From assembly GCA_020848855.1 (NCBI GenBank), contig JADLHH010000317.1, forward strand, positions 1 to 5,175: a stretch of DNA of 5,175 nt. The letters run 5' to 3'. This document shows positions 1 to 5,175 of the stretch, piece after piece. This DNA comes from Anaerolineae bacterium. Lineage in GTDB: Bacteria; Chloroflexota; Anaerolineae; Aggregatilineales; Phototrophicaceae. The translations under genes were made by a program, and so were the position numbers. The notes under the pieces are model-generated. The model saw nothing but the letters and a program-made list of their open reading frames with translations. It did no database searches and was not told the origin of the DNA. Numbering within the stretch: position 1 is the first letter of the stretch; each line of letters opens with the position of its first letter.

Positions 1-88
1 AGGCGTTGTCATCGTTCTGTGCCGCCGCAGGGAAAAATCCGAGGATCAAAAGCAGGGGGGCGAGAGCAAATGCCAGGGTTTTTCGCAT
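1..88 (-). CDS. Secreted protein of unknown function, N-terminal fragment (runs off left edge)
   Basis: The ATG is the complement of 86-88, and the frame stays open leftward to the window edge, giving 29 codons. The peptide starts MRKTLAFALAPLLLILG and continues through FFPAAAQNDDNA. This is a textbook Sec signal peptide: Arg/Lys at positions 2-3, a hydrophobic core over about residues 5-19, and an AAA-Q cleavage site near residue 23. The mature part begins with an acidic, polar stretch (QNDDNA), as in many exported or surface proteins. A strong AAGGAG ribosome binding site lies 6 nt before the ATG. The gene diverges from the M24 peptidase and shares the 80-nt intergenic region with it. The visible part says nothing about function. 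The fragment is too short for most ORF finders but is well supported by start, RBS and signal peptide together. Confidence 0.75.
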   Translation of the reverse strand, partial: MRKTLAFALAPLLLILGFFPAAAQNDDNA

Positions 89-94
89 CACTAT

Positions 95-100
95 CTCCTT
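95..100 (-). promoter_or_regulatory. Strong Shine-Dalgarno of the divergent secreted-protein gene
   Basis: The minus strand reads AAGGAG, then a 6-nt spacer (ATAGTG), then ATG at 88. It is the best ribosome binding site in the window and confirms the minus-strand start. Confidence 0.7.
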
Positions 101-111
101 CAAACGGGTAC

Positions 112-120
112 TGCTATACT
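112..120 (+). promoter_or_regulatory. Candidate extended -10 promoter for the rightward operon
   Basis: TGCTATACT matches the extended -10 consensus TGnTATAAT with one mismatch. It lies 48 nt before the peptidase ATG, so a transcript would start near 126-128 with a leader of about 40 nt. No TTGACA-like -35 box sits at 16-18 nt upstream (about 91-98), which is tolerated when an extended -10 is present. It is in the only sizeable intergenic gap, where a promoter for the six-gene series is expected. I saw no convincing -10/-35 pair on the minus strand, although that gene must also start in this 80-nt gap. Confidence 0.4.
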
Positions 121-168
121 ACAATACGTTGCCTTGCTTCGTGGTACTGACTCAGACAGGAATCGACC

Positions 169-1287
169 ATGCTCACTCCATCTGGCTGCCGGGTACGACA
201 GGGGCGTCTGCGGCAGGCGCTCGGCGCTCAGGGTATCGATGCAGCCGTGATCAGTGATCCGCATGAGATATATTACTTTTCCGGGCTGCTCCTGCCAACG
301 ACTCCATTCGCGCCGCCCGCGCTGCTCTGGATCGACGCTAACGAAACGTGGATCATCGCGGCGGCAGGTTTCACTGCGCCGGCGGTTGATGAGACGCTGT
401 CGTATGCCGGCAGCGAGGGCAGCACCGTCAGCCCCGACCAGATGCGTCTGCTCAACGCCATCGCCGCGCTGCGCCTCAGCGACGTGCGGGCGCGGCGGCT
501 GGGCTGGCAAGCCGACGCGCTGCCGCGTCTCCTCGGCACAACCATCGACTCGGCGGTGCATCCGGTCGAGTGGGTCGCCATTGACGATCTGGTCAATATG
601 ATGGAGCGCCGCAAAGACCCCGACGAGATCGAATTAATCCGCCGCTCCGTCGCCGTCGATCTGGCGGCGTACCGGGCGGCATCGGCAGCAATCCAGCCGG
701 GCGTCAACGAGCTGGACGTGCTGGCTGCCGGGCAGCGTGCCGCCATGCGCGAAGCGGGCGAGGTCGTGTGGCACGGCGGCGATTACCAGAGCGGCAAGGG
801 CGGCGGCTGGGCGCGCGACCGTCAAGCCGAAGCGGGCGAACTCTACATCATCGACGCGCAGACCTGTTATCGCGGCTACTGGTCGGACTTGTCGCGGGCG
901 TACATCGTCGGCGATACCATTACCGACCTGCAGCAGTCGGTATTTGACCACATCCAATCAATCCACGACCGTGTGCCGGAACTGCTCAAGCCGGGCATGG
1001 ACGGCACGGTGCTGTGGCAGTTCGTCGATGCCATGATCCGTGAGCATCCGGCGCTGGCGGACACCGGACTGACGCACCACGCCGGTCACAACATCGGCTT
1101 ACGCGCCCACGAACTGCCCGACCTTAACCCGGAGCGCGGCGGTATGTTCGAGGTCGGCAACGTGGTCACGGTCGAGCCGGGGGCGTATGTTGAAGGCTTG
1201 CGCGGCGGCATCCGCCTCGAAAATATGTACCTGATCACCGAAAGCGGTGCTGAAAACCTGTCGGTCTATCCCATGAGCCTGCGCTGA
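169..1287 (+). CDS. M24-family metallopeptidase, Xaa-Pro dipeptidase/aminopeptidase-like
   Basis: Probable cytoplasmic dinuclear-metal peptidase, 372 aa, close to the usual length of short prolidase-like proteins. Residues about 10-135 form a creatinase-type N-terminal domain (including ISDPHEIYYFSG) and about 150-372 the pita-bread catalytic domain. All five expected metal ligands are present: D229 and D240 (IIDAQTCYRGYWSDLSR, the standard 11-residue spacing), H307 (HHAGHNIG), E336 (TVEPGAY) and E351 (IRLEN). H303 and H314 (AHELP) match the other conserved histidines. The substrate-site histidine normally 17-18 residues before the first Asp is not there; the stretch reads QSGKGGGWARD instead. 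The fold and metal site are therefore clear, but substrate preference is not, and a creatinase-like or non-peptidase member is possible. ATG is preceded by a modest AGGA at 158-161. No signal peptide is visible. The stop lies 8 nt before the next start. Confidence 0.9.
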   Translation: MLTPSGCRVRQGRLRQALGAQGIDAAVISDPHEIYYFSGLLLPTTPFAPPALLWIDANETWIIAAAGFTAPAVDETLSYAGSEGSTVSPDQMRLLNAIAALRLSDVRARRLGWQADALPRLLGTTIDSAVHPVEWVAIDDLVNMMERRKDPDEIELIRRSVAVDLAAYRAASAAIQPGVNELDVLAAGQRAAMREAGEVVWHGGDYQSGKGGGWARDRQAEAGELYIIDAQTCYRGYWSDLSRAYIVGDTITDLQQSVFDHIQSIHDRVPELLKPGMDGTVLWQFVDAMIREHPALADTGLTHHAGHNIGLRAHELPDLNPERGGMFEVGNVVTVEPGAYVEGLRGGIRLENMYLITESGAENLSVYPMSLR

Positions 1288-1289
1288 GG
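1286..1289 (+). promoter_or_regulatory. Shine-Dalgarno that favours the GTG start at 1296
   Basis: GAGG overlaps the TGA stop of the peptidase gene and lies 6 nt before GTG 1296. The in-frame ATG at 1329 has no purine-rich site before it (TCGACAACCGT). This favours the GTG start and suggests that translation is coupled to the upstream gene. Confidence 0.5.
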
Positions 1290-1295
1290 TAGACT

Positions 1296-2477
1296 GTGTC
1301 TGATCGCCGCCCTTTAGTCGACAACCGTATGAAGCTTCGAACCCTGTTAATCGTCTTTGCGCTGGCGCTGTGCGTCGGCGTGATGCCCGCCGCCGCCGAT
1401 GACCCGCCAATTTCGCCGTTCGTGGCAACCGCCTACCGGACGGTCAACGTCTTCACCGGACCGGGCATCACCTATTTGCAGCTTGGCAGCATCCGGGCGG
1501 GTATCCCGCTGACCATCGTCGAGCGCAACAGCGTCGGCACGTGGGTTCACGTGCAGCGGGCACGCGACGACGGCACGCTGATCGACGACGGCTGGATCAT
1601 CAGCGGCTACCTGAATTTCGACATCGCTCTGCATTTCAGCGACGTGCCCGTTTCGCCGCTGCCGGACGCCGACGCCGATTCGGACATGTCGCAGCTTCAC
1701 GATCTGTATCTCGTGCCGGTCATTCCGACCATCAGCGACGCCATGCGCGAAGTCTACCGGCGCGGGCGCGACGAGCTTCGCAACTACAGCCACGTCGTCA
1801 CCAAGGTTGGCGACAGCATCACCGCCGACGACCTGTATCTCGCGCCGCTGAGCCGCAACAACAACGTGCTGGGTCCTTACGATTATCTGGGCGACGCCAT
1901 GCTCTATTTTGGCGCGTCGACGACCGTGCCGAGCGTGGCAGCGCAGGTCGGCATGACGACTTACACGCTGTTCGACGCCGGTTGGGCGCCGGATGACCTG
2001 TGCGAGCCGCGCGAAACCCCGCTCGACTGCGAGTATCGCCGCAAGCGACCGAGCGCCAGCTTCATCATGTTCGGTCCCAACGACCTGCTGCGCATGGACG
2101 ATCAGCACTTCGACGAGCAGATGCGCAAGGTCGTCCAGACGACGCTCGATCACGGCATTATTCCGGTGCTGTCGACTTTCAGCTACGATCCCGGTATGGG
2201 GCTGTGGCTCCAGTCGGTCAACTTCAATCGGCGGCTGGTGGGGATTGCCGCCGACTACCAGGTGCCGATCATCAACCTGTGGCTGGCGGCGCGTCCGCTG
2301 CCGGAATATGGTCTCGAAATCGACCACATCCACATGAAACACTGGGGGGCGTATTCGCTCAACCTGACTCGCGGCTCGCCCGCCTTTTCCGGCGCGGCGC
2401 TGCGTAACCTGCTCACGCTTCGAATGTTGGACGAAATTCGTCGGACGGTGATCCTTGATCCAAATGCAGTGGGTTAA
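1296..2477 (+). CDS. Secreted SH3b-domain SGNH/GDSL hydrolase (possible polysaccharide O-acetylesterase or acetyltransferase)
   Basis: 393 aa from a GTG start, with a Sec signal peptide: basic n-region ending RMKLR, hydrophobic core at about 16-30, and cleavage near PAAA-DD at residue 34. Residues about 43-107 are a bacterial SH3 domain (TVNVFTGPGITYLQLGSI, then DDGWIISGYLN), a fold often used to bind cell-wall material. A linker (PLPDADADSD) leads to an SGNH hydrolase domain, about 135-385. It shows block I VGDSIT with nucleophile S174, block III GPND with N262, and block V D343-x-x-H346 (DHIHMKHWG), so the catalytic set looks complete. Such domains remove or transfer acyl groups on surface sugars. 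Lying upstream of an MBOAT and a second SGNH protein, it probably acts on the same polymer. Whether it is esterase or transferase cannot be read from the sequence. Starting at ATG 1329 would give 382 aa with the same signal peptide. Confidence 0.85.
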   Translation: MSDRRPLVDNRMKLRTLLIVFALALCVGVMPAAADDPPISPFVATAYRTVNVFTGPGITYLQLGSIRAGIPLTIVERNSVGTWVHVQRARDDGTLIDDGWIISGYLNFDIALHFSDVPVSPLPDADADSDMSQLHDLYLVPVIPTISDAMREVYRRGRDELRNYSHVVTKVGDSITADDLYLAPLSRNNNVLGPYDYLGDAMLYFGASTTVPSVAAQVGMTTYTLFDAGWAPDDLCEPRETPLDCEYRRKRPSASFIMFGPNDLLRMDDQHFDEQMRKVVQTTLDHGIIPVLSTFSYDPGMGLWLQSVNFNRRLVGIAADYQVPIINLWLAARPLPEYGLEIDHIHMKHWGAYSLNLTRGSPAFSGAALRNLLTLRMLDEIRRTVILDPNAVG

Positions 2478-2481
2478 CCCT

Positions 2482-2862
2482 ATGCTTCCCGGCGGCAAAC
2501 ACGTTCTCCGGCTGTTCGTGCTTGGGCTGCTGGTATTGGCTGCCTGCTCGTCTTCGAGCGGGGGTGACCCGGCGAAGACCGTCGAGCAGTACCTGACGGC
2601 GAAGGTCGCCAGCGACGAATCGGCGCTGCGTGGGCTGTTGTGCAGCGAGATGGAAGCCAATCTGCCGATTGAAGCGTCGTCGTTCGCCGGGCTGGACGCC
2701 AGGCTCGACGGGATGACGTGCCAGCGCCGGGGCGACAGCGATGTCGTCACCTGCACCGGCAAGATCGTCGCCACTTATGGCACGGAGGAGACCGACTTCC
2801 CGCTCTCGTCCTACCGCGTCGTGCAGGAAGACGGCGAGTGGAAATGGTGTGGGGAAAACTGA
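2482..2862 (+). CDS. Small lipoprotein of unknown function
   Basis: 126 aa from ATG 2482, 4 nt after the previous stop. The N-terminus MLPGGKHVLR is followed by a hydrophobic core and the lipobox LAAC, so C22 should be lipidated and the protein anchored outside the membrane. A Ser/Gly linker (SSSSGG) follows. The mature domain starts with a helix-like KTVEQYLTAK and ends with YRVVQEDGEWKWCGEN, a pattern seen in small NTF2-like lipoproteins (DUF4878 type); this is a resemblance, not an identification. Four other cysteines (C54, C80, C91, C123) could form two disulfides. Earlier in-frame starts (TTG 2455, ATG 2464) would overlap the upstream gene and put nine residues before an already complete signal peptide, so 2482 is preferred; a weak GTGGG at 2469-2473 supports it. 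The stop overlaps the next start as TGATG. Its place in the operon suggests an accessory role in surface acylation, by inference only. Confidence 0.75.
   Translation: MLPGGKHVLRLFVLGLLVLAACSSSSGGDPAKTVEQYLTAKVASDESALRGLLCSEMEANLPIEASSFAGLDARLDGMTCQRRGDSDVVTCTGKIVATYGTEETDFPLSSYRVVQEDGEWKWCGEN
2851..2855 (+). promoter_or_regulatory. Shine-Dalgarno of the membrane microprotein gene
   Basis: GGGGA lies inside the last codons of the lipoprotein gene, 6 nt before ATG 2862. Together with the TGATG stop/start overlap it supports translation of the very short downstream gene. Confidence 0.5.
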
Positions 2863-2978
2863 TGCGCCGCCTGCTCACGCGCGAAAACGGGTACGCGCTG
2901 GCGTTGTGCCTGATCCTGCTGCTGGTGATCGTCGTCACGAGCGACACCGCGCCGCAGTGGATTTACCAGGGCTTTTGA
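2862..2978 (+). CDS. DltX-like membrane microprotein with C-terminal acyl-shuttle motif (WIYQGF)
   Basis: 38 aa. Visible parts: a basic N-terminus (MRRLLTRENG, R2, R3, R7), one hydrophobic segment at about 11-27 (ALALCLILLLVIVV), and a short tail DTAPQWIYQGF. By the positive-inside rule the tail lies outside the membrane. In the Dlt system, DltX is a similar single-pass microprotein whose C-terminal hexapeptide, FIYNEF-like, carries the acyl group on its tyrosine between the MBOAT DltB and the transferase DltD; many AlgI-type MBOATs carry a related ending (FIYFQF-like) fused to their own C-terminus. WIYQGF has the aromatic residue, Ile, Tyr (Y35, fourth from the end) and final Phe in the same places. 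The gene overlaps the lipoprotein stop (TGATG), has GGGGA 6 nt upstream, and ends 15 nt before the MBOAT. The function is inferred from motif, topology and context; overall similarity to DltX is not expected to be high. The symbol is left blank because no Dlt operon is shown. Confidence 0.8.
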   Translation: MRRLLTRENGYALALCLILLLVIVVTSDTAPQWIYQGF

Positions 2979-2981
2979 GCC

Positions 2982-2985
2982 GGAG
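2982..2985 (+). promoter_or_regulatory. Shine-Dalgarno supporting the GTG start of the MBOAT gene
   Basis: GGAG lies in the 15-nt gap after the microprotein stop, 8 nt before GTG 2994. It fixes the MBOAT start at the GTG. Confidence 0.5.
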
Positions 2986-2993
2986 CATTCGCC

Positions 2994-4472
2994 GTGACGT
3001 TTGACCTCGCCACGATTCTGATCTTCGTCGTCGGTGCGCTGGTGTACGCCGCCGTGCTGCCGAAGCGCTGGCGCGGCTGGGCGCTGCTGGTCGGCAGTGT
3101 CATCCTGATCTATCGCTTGCAGCCGCCGCTGCCGATCCGCTACAGCGACTTCATCCTGCCGACGGCGACCCTCGTGCTGACGGTCGCCGGCTGGTGGATG
3201 ACGCGCGACCAGTCTGTTGATACTGCCCGCGACGACCGCGTCACCTTCTGCGTGATCGTCGCGCTGGTGGTCGGCATGTCGCTGATGCGCTTCATCGACG
3301 CCGACTACCGCCTGACCGCCTCGCGCCCGCCCGAACCGCTGCTGGTGATCGTGTCGCTGGCGCTGGTGGCGGCGATTGTTCTGGGCGCGTCGCTGCTGGT
3401 GGCGCGCATCACCACGCCGGACAACCAGCCGCGTGTGCAGCGCCGGACGCTCTGGCTCATGATGCTGCTGATCCTGGTGCTGTTCGTCGCCCTCAAGAGC
3501 GCGCCGCTGGCGACCGAAGTCGCCCGGCTGTGGCGCGGCGGCACGGGGCAGGATATCGCGCTGGCGAGCTTCATCGACCTCAACTGGCTGGGCTTCTCCT
3601 ACGTCGCCTTCCGCCTGATCCACACCCTGCGCGACCGCCAGACCGGGCTGCTGCCCGCGCTTTCCCTGCGCGAATACGTCACCTATGTGATCTTCGCGCC
3701 TGCCTACACCGCCGGACCGATTGACCGCGCCGAGCGCTTCGCCGAAGATTTCCGCGCGCTGCCGGAGAAAGTCGGGCTGGATGGTGCGCGCTTCACCGAC
3801 GGCTTCACCCGCATCAGCATCGGCATCTTCAAGAAATTCGTGATCGCCGACACGCTGGCGATGGGCGCGGCGCTCACTCCGGCGAACGCCGCGCAGACCG
3901 ATTCCGCGCTCGGCATGTGGCTGCTGCTCTACGGCTATGCTCTGCGCCTGTACTTCGACTTCAGCGGCTACAGCGATGTTGCCATCGGCATCGGCATCCT
4001 GTTCGGCATCCGGCTGCCGGAGAACTTCGACCGCCCGTACCTGCGCCAGAATATCACCGTTTTCTGGCAGAGCTGGCACATGACGCTGAGCAGCTGGGCG
4101 CGCTTCTACATCTTCTCGCCGCTGTCGCGCTGGCTGCTTTCGCGCAAGCCCAAGCCGTCGCCGACGCTGATTGTGCTGGCGACCCAGACGGCGACGATGG
4201 TCACCATCGGCATGTGGCACGGCGTCTCGCTCAATTTCCTGATCTGGGGCATCTGGCACGGCGTCGGGCTGTTCGTGCATAAGAAGTGGACGGATCGCAC
4301 CCGCAAGTGGTATCGCGGGCTGAACGACAAGCCGGCGCAGAAGCGGGCGTGGACGCTGGTCGGCTGGTTCGTGACGTTCCATTACGTCGTGCTGGGCTGG
4401 GTGTGGTTCGCGCTGCCGGAAGTCGGGCAGTCGCTCCACGTCCTCGGCGGCTTGTTTGGGATTGGGCTGTGA
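2994..4472 (+). CDS. MBOAT-family O-acyltransferase (AlgI/DltB type)
   Basis: 492-aa polytopic membrane protein with about 11-12 hydrophobic segments. It should take an acyl group from a cytoplasmic thioester donor and deliver it across the membrane for esterification of a surface polymer. Family signatures in order: LGFSYVAFRLIH (199-210), FAPAYTAGPIDRAERF (234-249), YFDFSGYSDVAIGIG (320-334), PENFDRPYL (342-350), FWQSWHMTLSSWARFYIF (357-374, H362) and MWHGVSLNFLIWGIWHG (407-423) with the presumed catalytic H409. The segment before about residue 190 is longer and less conserved than in DltB. After the last helix (about 455-473) the protein ends in LHVLGGLFGIGL, without the extra C-terminal helices or tyrosine-containing tail of many AlgI proteins, so it ends like DltB. 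A separate microprotein encoded just upstream appears to supply that tail. The start is GTG with GGAG 8 nt upstream; the stop overlaps the next ATG (TGATG). Donor (acetyl-CoA or carrier-bound acyl) and target are not determinable here. Confidence 0.93.
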   Translation: MTFDLATILIFVVGALVYAAVLPKRWRGWALLVGSVILIYRLQPPLPIRYSDFILPTATLVLTVAGWWMTRDQSVDTARDDRVTFCVIVALVVGMSLMRFIDADYRLTASRPPEPLLVIVSLALVAAIVLGASLLVARITTPDNQPRVQRRTLWLMMLLILVLFVALKSAPLATEVARLWRGGTGQDIALASFIDLNWLGFSYVAFRLIHTLRDRQTGLLPALSLREYVTYVIFAPAYTAGPIDRAERFAEDFRALPEKVGLDGARFTDGFTRISIGIFKKFVIADTLAMGAALTPANAAQTDSALGMWLLLYGYALRLYFDFSGYSDVAIGIGILFGIRLPENFDRPYLRQNITVFWQSWHMTLSSWARFYIFSPLSRWLLSRKPKPSPTLIVLATQTATMVTIGMWHGVSLNFLIWGIWHGVGLFVHKKWTDRTRKWYRGLNDKPAQKRAWTLVGWFVTFHYVVLGWVWFALPEVGQSLHVLGGLFGIGL

Positions 4473-5175
4473 TGGGTTGGCGCTTTCTGCTTCGTGTTGT
4501 CATCAAGGCGGCGGTGCTGTTCGTGGTCGCCAACCTTGTCTTTGCGCTGCTTGATCCGGTCGAGGCGCTTGGTCGCGTCTCGCTGTACAACGTCGTGCTG
4601 CCGGGACGCGAGCGCCTGCCGTATGGCGAAAACCCGTCCGAATCCTACAACCTGAGCCTGTACAGCGTCCCGGCGATGTTCTCGTCGCACGTCGTCTCGC
4701 GCCCGAAGCCCGCCGACGAATACCGCGTCCTGCTGATCGGCGACTCATCGACGTGGGGCTGGCTGCTCGAAAACCGCGACGCCTACGCCGCCAATATCAA
4801 CGCCGCCAACCGGACGGCTGCCGACGGGCGGCGCATCGTCGCCTACAACCTCGGCTACCCGATCATGTCGCTGACCAAAGACCTGATGCTGCTCAATTAC
4901 GCCATGCACTACCAGCCGGATCAGATCGTCTGGCTGGTGACGCTGGCGTCGTTCCCGCGCGACAAGCAGTTGTTCCCGCCGATTGTGCAGAACAACGCCG
5001 CCCGCGTCCACGACCTGATCGCCCGCTACGAGTTGCAGCTTGACCCCGACGACAGCCGTCTCGTCACGCCGGATTTCTTCGGCAGGACGATCATCGGGCA
5101 GCGGCGGGCGCTGGCGGACTGGCTGCGCCTGCAAACCTACGGCTTGTCGTGGGCGGCGACCGGCGTCGATCAGGC
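4472..5175 (+). CDS. Membrane-anchored SGNH-fold acyltransferase, DltD/AlgJ-like (C-terminus beyond window)
   Basis: Open from ATG 4472 to the window end (234 codons plus 2 nt), overlapping the MBOAT stop by one base as TGATG. Residues about 6-27 (LLRVVIKAAVLFVVANLVFALL) form an N-terminal membrane anchor, leaving the rest outside. An extended segment (about 30-83) precedes the SGNH core. Block I is VLLIGDSSTWGW with nucleophile S92; a block II-like region is AYNLGYPIMSLTKDL (G128 as likely oxyanion glycine). Where block III would be expected the sequence reads WLVTLASFPRD, with no GxND. The catalytic Asp-His pair lies beyond the window if present. Anchored SGNH proteins next to an MBOAT (DltD, AlgJ, PatB-like) receive the acyl group and transfer it to the polymer, and that is the inferred role. 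No good Shine-Dalgarno is visible, so translation probably depends on coupling to the MBOAT gene. Confidence 0.82.
   Translation, partial: MGWRFLLRVVIKAAVLFVVANLVFALLDPVEALGRVSLYNVVLPGRERLPYGENPSESYNLSLYSVPAMFSSHVVSRPKPADEYRVLLIGDSSTWGWLLENRDAYAANINAANRTAADGRRIVAYNLGYPIMSLTKDLMLLNYAMHYQPDQIVWLVTLASFPRDKQLFPPIVQNNAARVHDLIARYELQLDPDDSRLVTPDFFGRTIIGQRRALADWLRLQTYGLSWAATGVDQ

Noticed and set aside
113..126. Minus-strand -10-like strings (TATAGC, TAGTAT, TATTGT) for the divergent gene
   Set aside because: None has a -35-like hexamer at 16-18 nt or an extended TGn, so I do not call a specific minus-strand promoter.
6..257. An 83-codon plus-strand frame over the left edge
   Set aside because: It runs antisense to the signal-peptide gene, crosses the divergent promoter region and overlaps the peptidase start; no protein features.
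1329..1331. ATG 1329 as start of the SH3b-SGNH gene
   Set aside because: Gives a slightly tidier signal peptide, but has no Shine-Dalgarno, whereas GTG 1296 has GAGG at 6 nt. Not excluded, only less likely.
2471..2480. Perfect palindrome GGGTTAACCC between the SH3b-SGNH stop and the lipoprotein start
   Set aside because: Only 10 bp, contains the TAA stop, and could fold at most as a 3-bp stem; no U-tract follows. Too short to call an operator or terminator.
2455..2481. Longer lipoprotein with start at TTG 2455 or ATG 2464
   Set aside because: Adds nine or fewer residues before an already complete lipoprotein signal peptide, overlaps the upstream gene and has no better ribosome binding site.
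1347..2774. A 475-codon open frame on the minus strand opposite the SH3b-SGNH and lipoprotein genes
   Set aside because: It spans two well-supported plus-strand genes, has low-complexity Arg/Val/Asp/His composition and no domain; it is an antisense shadow.
3980..4012. Repeated GGCATC units inside the MBOAT gene
   Set aside because: They encode the conserved IGIGILFGI membrane stretch and are explained by protein sequence and codon bias.
2811..4439. A 542-codon open frame on the minus strand opposite the MBOAT gene
   Set aside because: Its translation is dominated by Arg, Gln, His, Asp and Glu with no recognisable domain, as expected from the antisense of a GC-rich membrane-protein gene; the plus strand carries clear MBOAT motifs.

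Overview
The window is a gene-dense, GC-rich bacterial fragment (roughly 60-65% G+C by eye). It holds one divergent gene fragment at the left edge and a tightly packed rightward series of six genes, the last cut by the right edge. There is no tRNA, rRNA, insertion sequence, CRISPR array or clear terminator. Secreted SH3b proteins, lipoproteins and AlgI-type acyltransferases packed this way, with Sec signal peptides ending in AAA-Q or AAA-D, recall Chloroflexota (Anaerolineae-like). This is an impression from style and content only; no marker gene is present.

Layout: (1) 1-88, minus strand, the first 29 codons of a secreted protein with a strong ribosome binding site. (2) 89-168, the divergent intergenic region, with an extended -10 promoter candidate facing right. 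(3) 169-1287, an M24-family (Xaa-Pro dipeptidase-like) metallopeptidase with all five metal ligands. (4) 1296-2477, a secreted SH3b + SGNH/GDSL hydrolase. (5) 2482-2862, a small lipoprotein of unknown function. (6) 2862-2978, a 38-residue single-pass membrane microprotein ending in WIYQGF. (7) 2994-4472, an MBOAT O-acyltransferase (AlgI/DltB type). (8) 4472-5175, a membrane-anchored SGNH protein (DltD/AlgJ-like), incomplete. Genes 5/6 and 7/8 overlap as TGATG and the other gaps are 4-15 nt, so genes 3-8 look like one operon.

Genes 6-8 form a cell-surface acylation machine. In the Dlt pathway, the MBOAT protein DltB moves an acyl group from a cytoplasmic thioester to the tyrosine of a C-terminal hexapeptide (FIYNEF-like) on the microprotein DltX. 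The SGNH protein DltD then passes it to the polymer outside. The microprotein here carries the same kind of ending, directly before an MBOAT that lacks such a tail and an anchored SGNH protein. DltA and DltC are not seen, so the cargo may be acetyl rather than D-alanyl, and the target polymer is unknown. The secreted SH3b-SGNH protein may be a second transferase or an esterase that trims the modification. The lipoprotein and the M24 peptidase have no assigned role.
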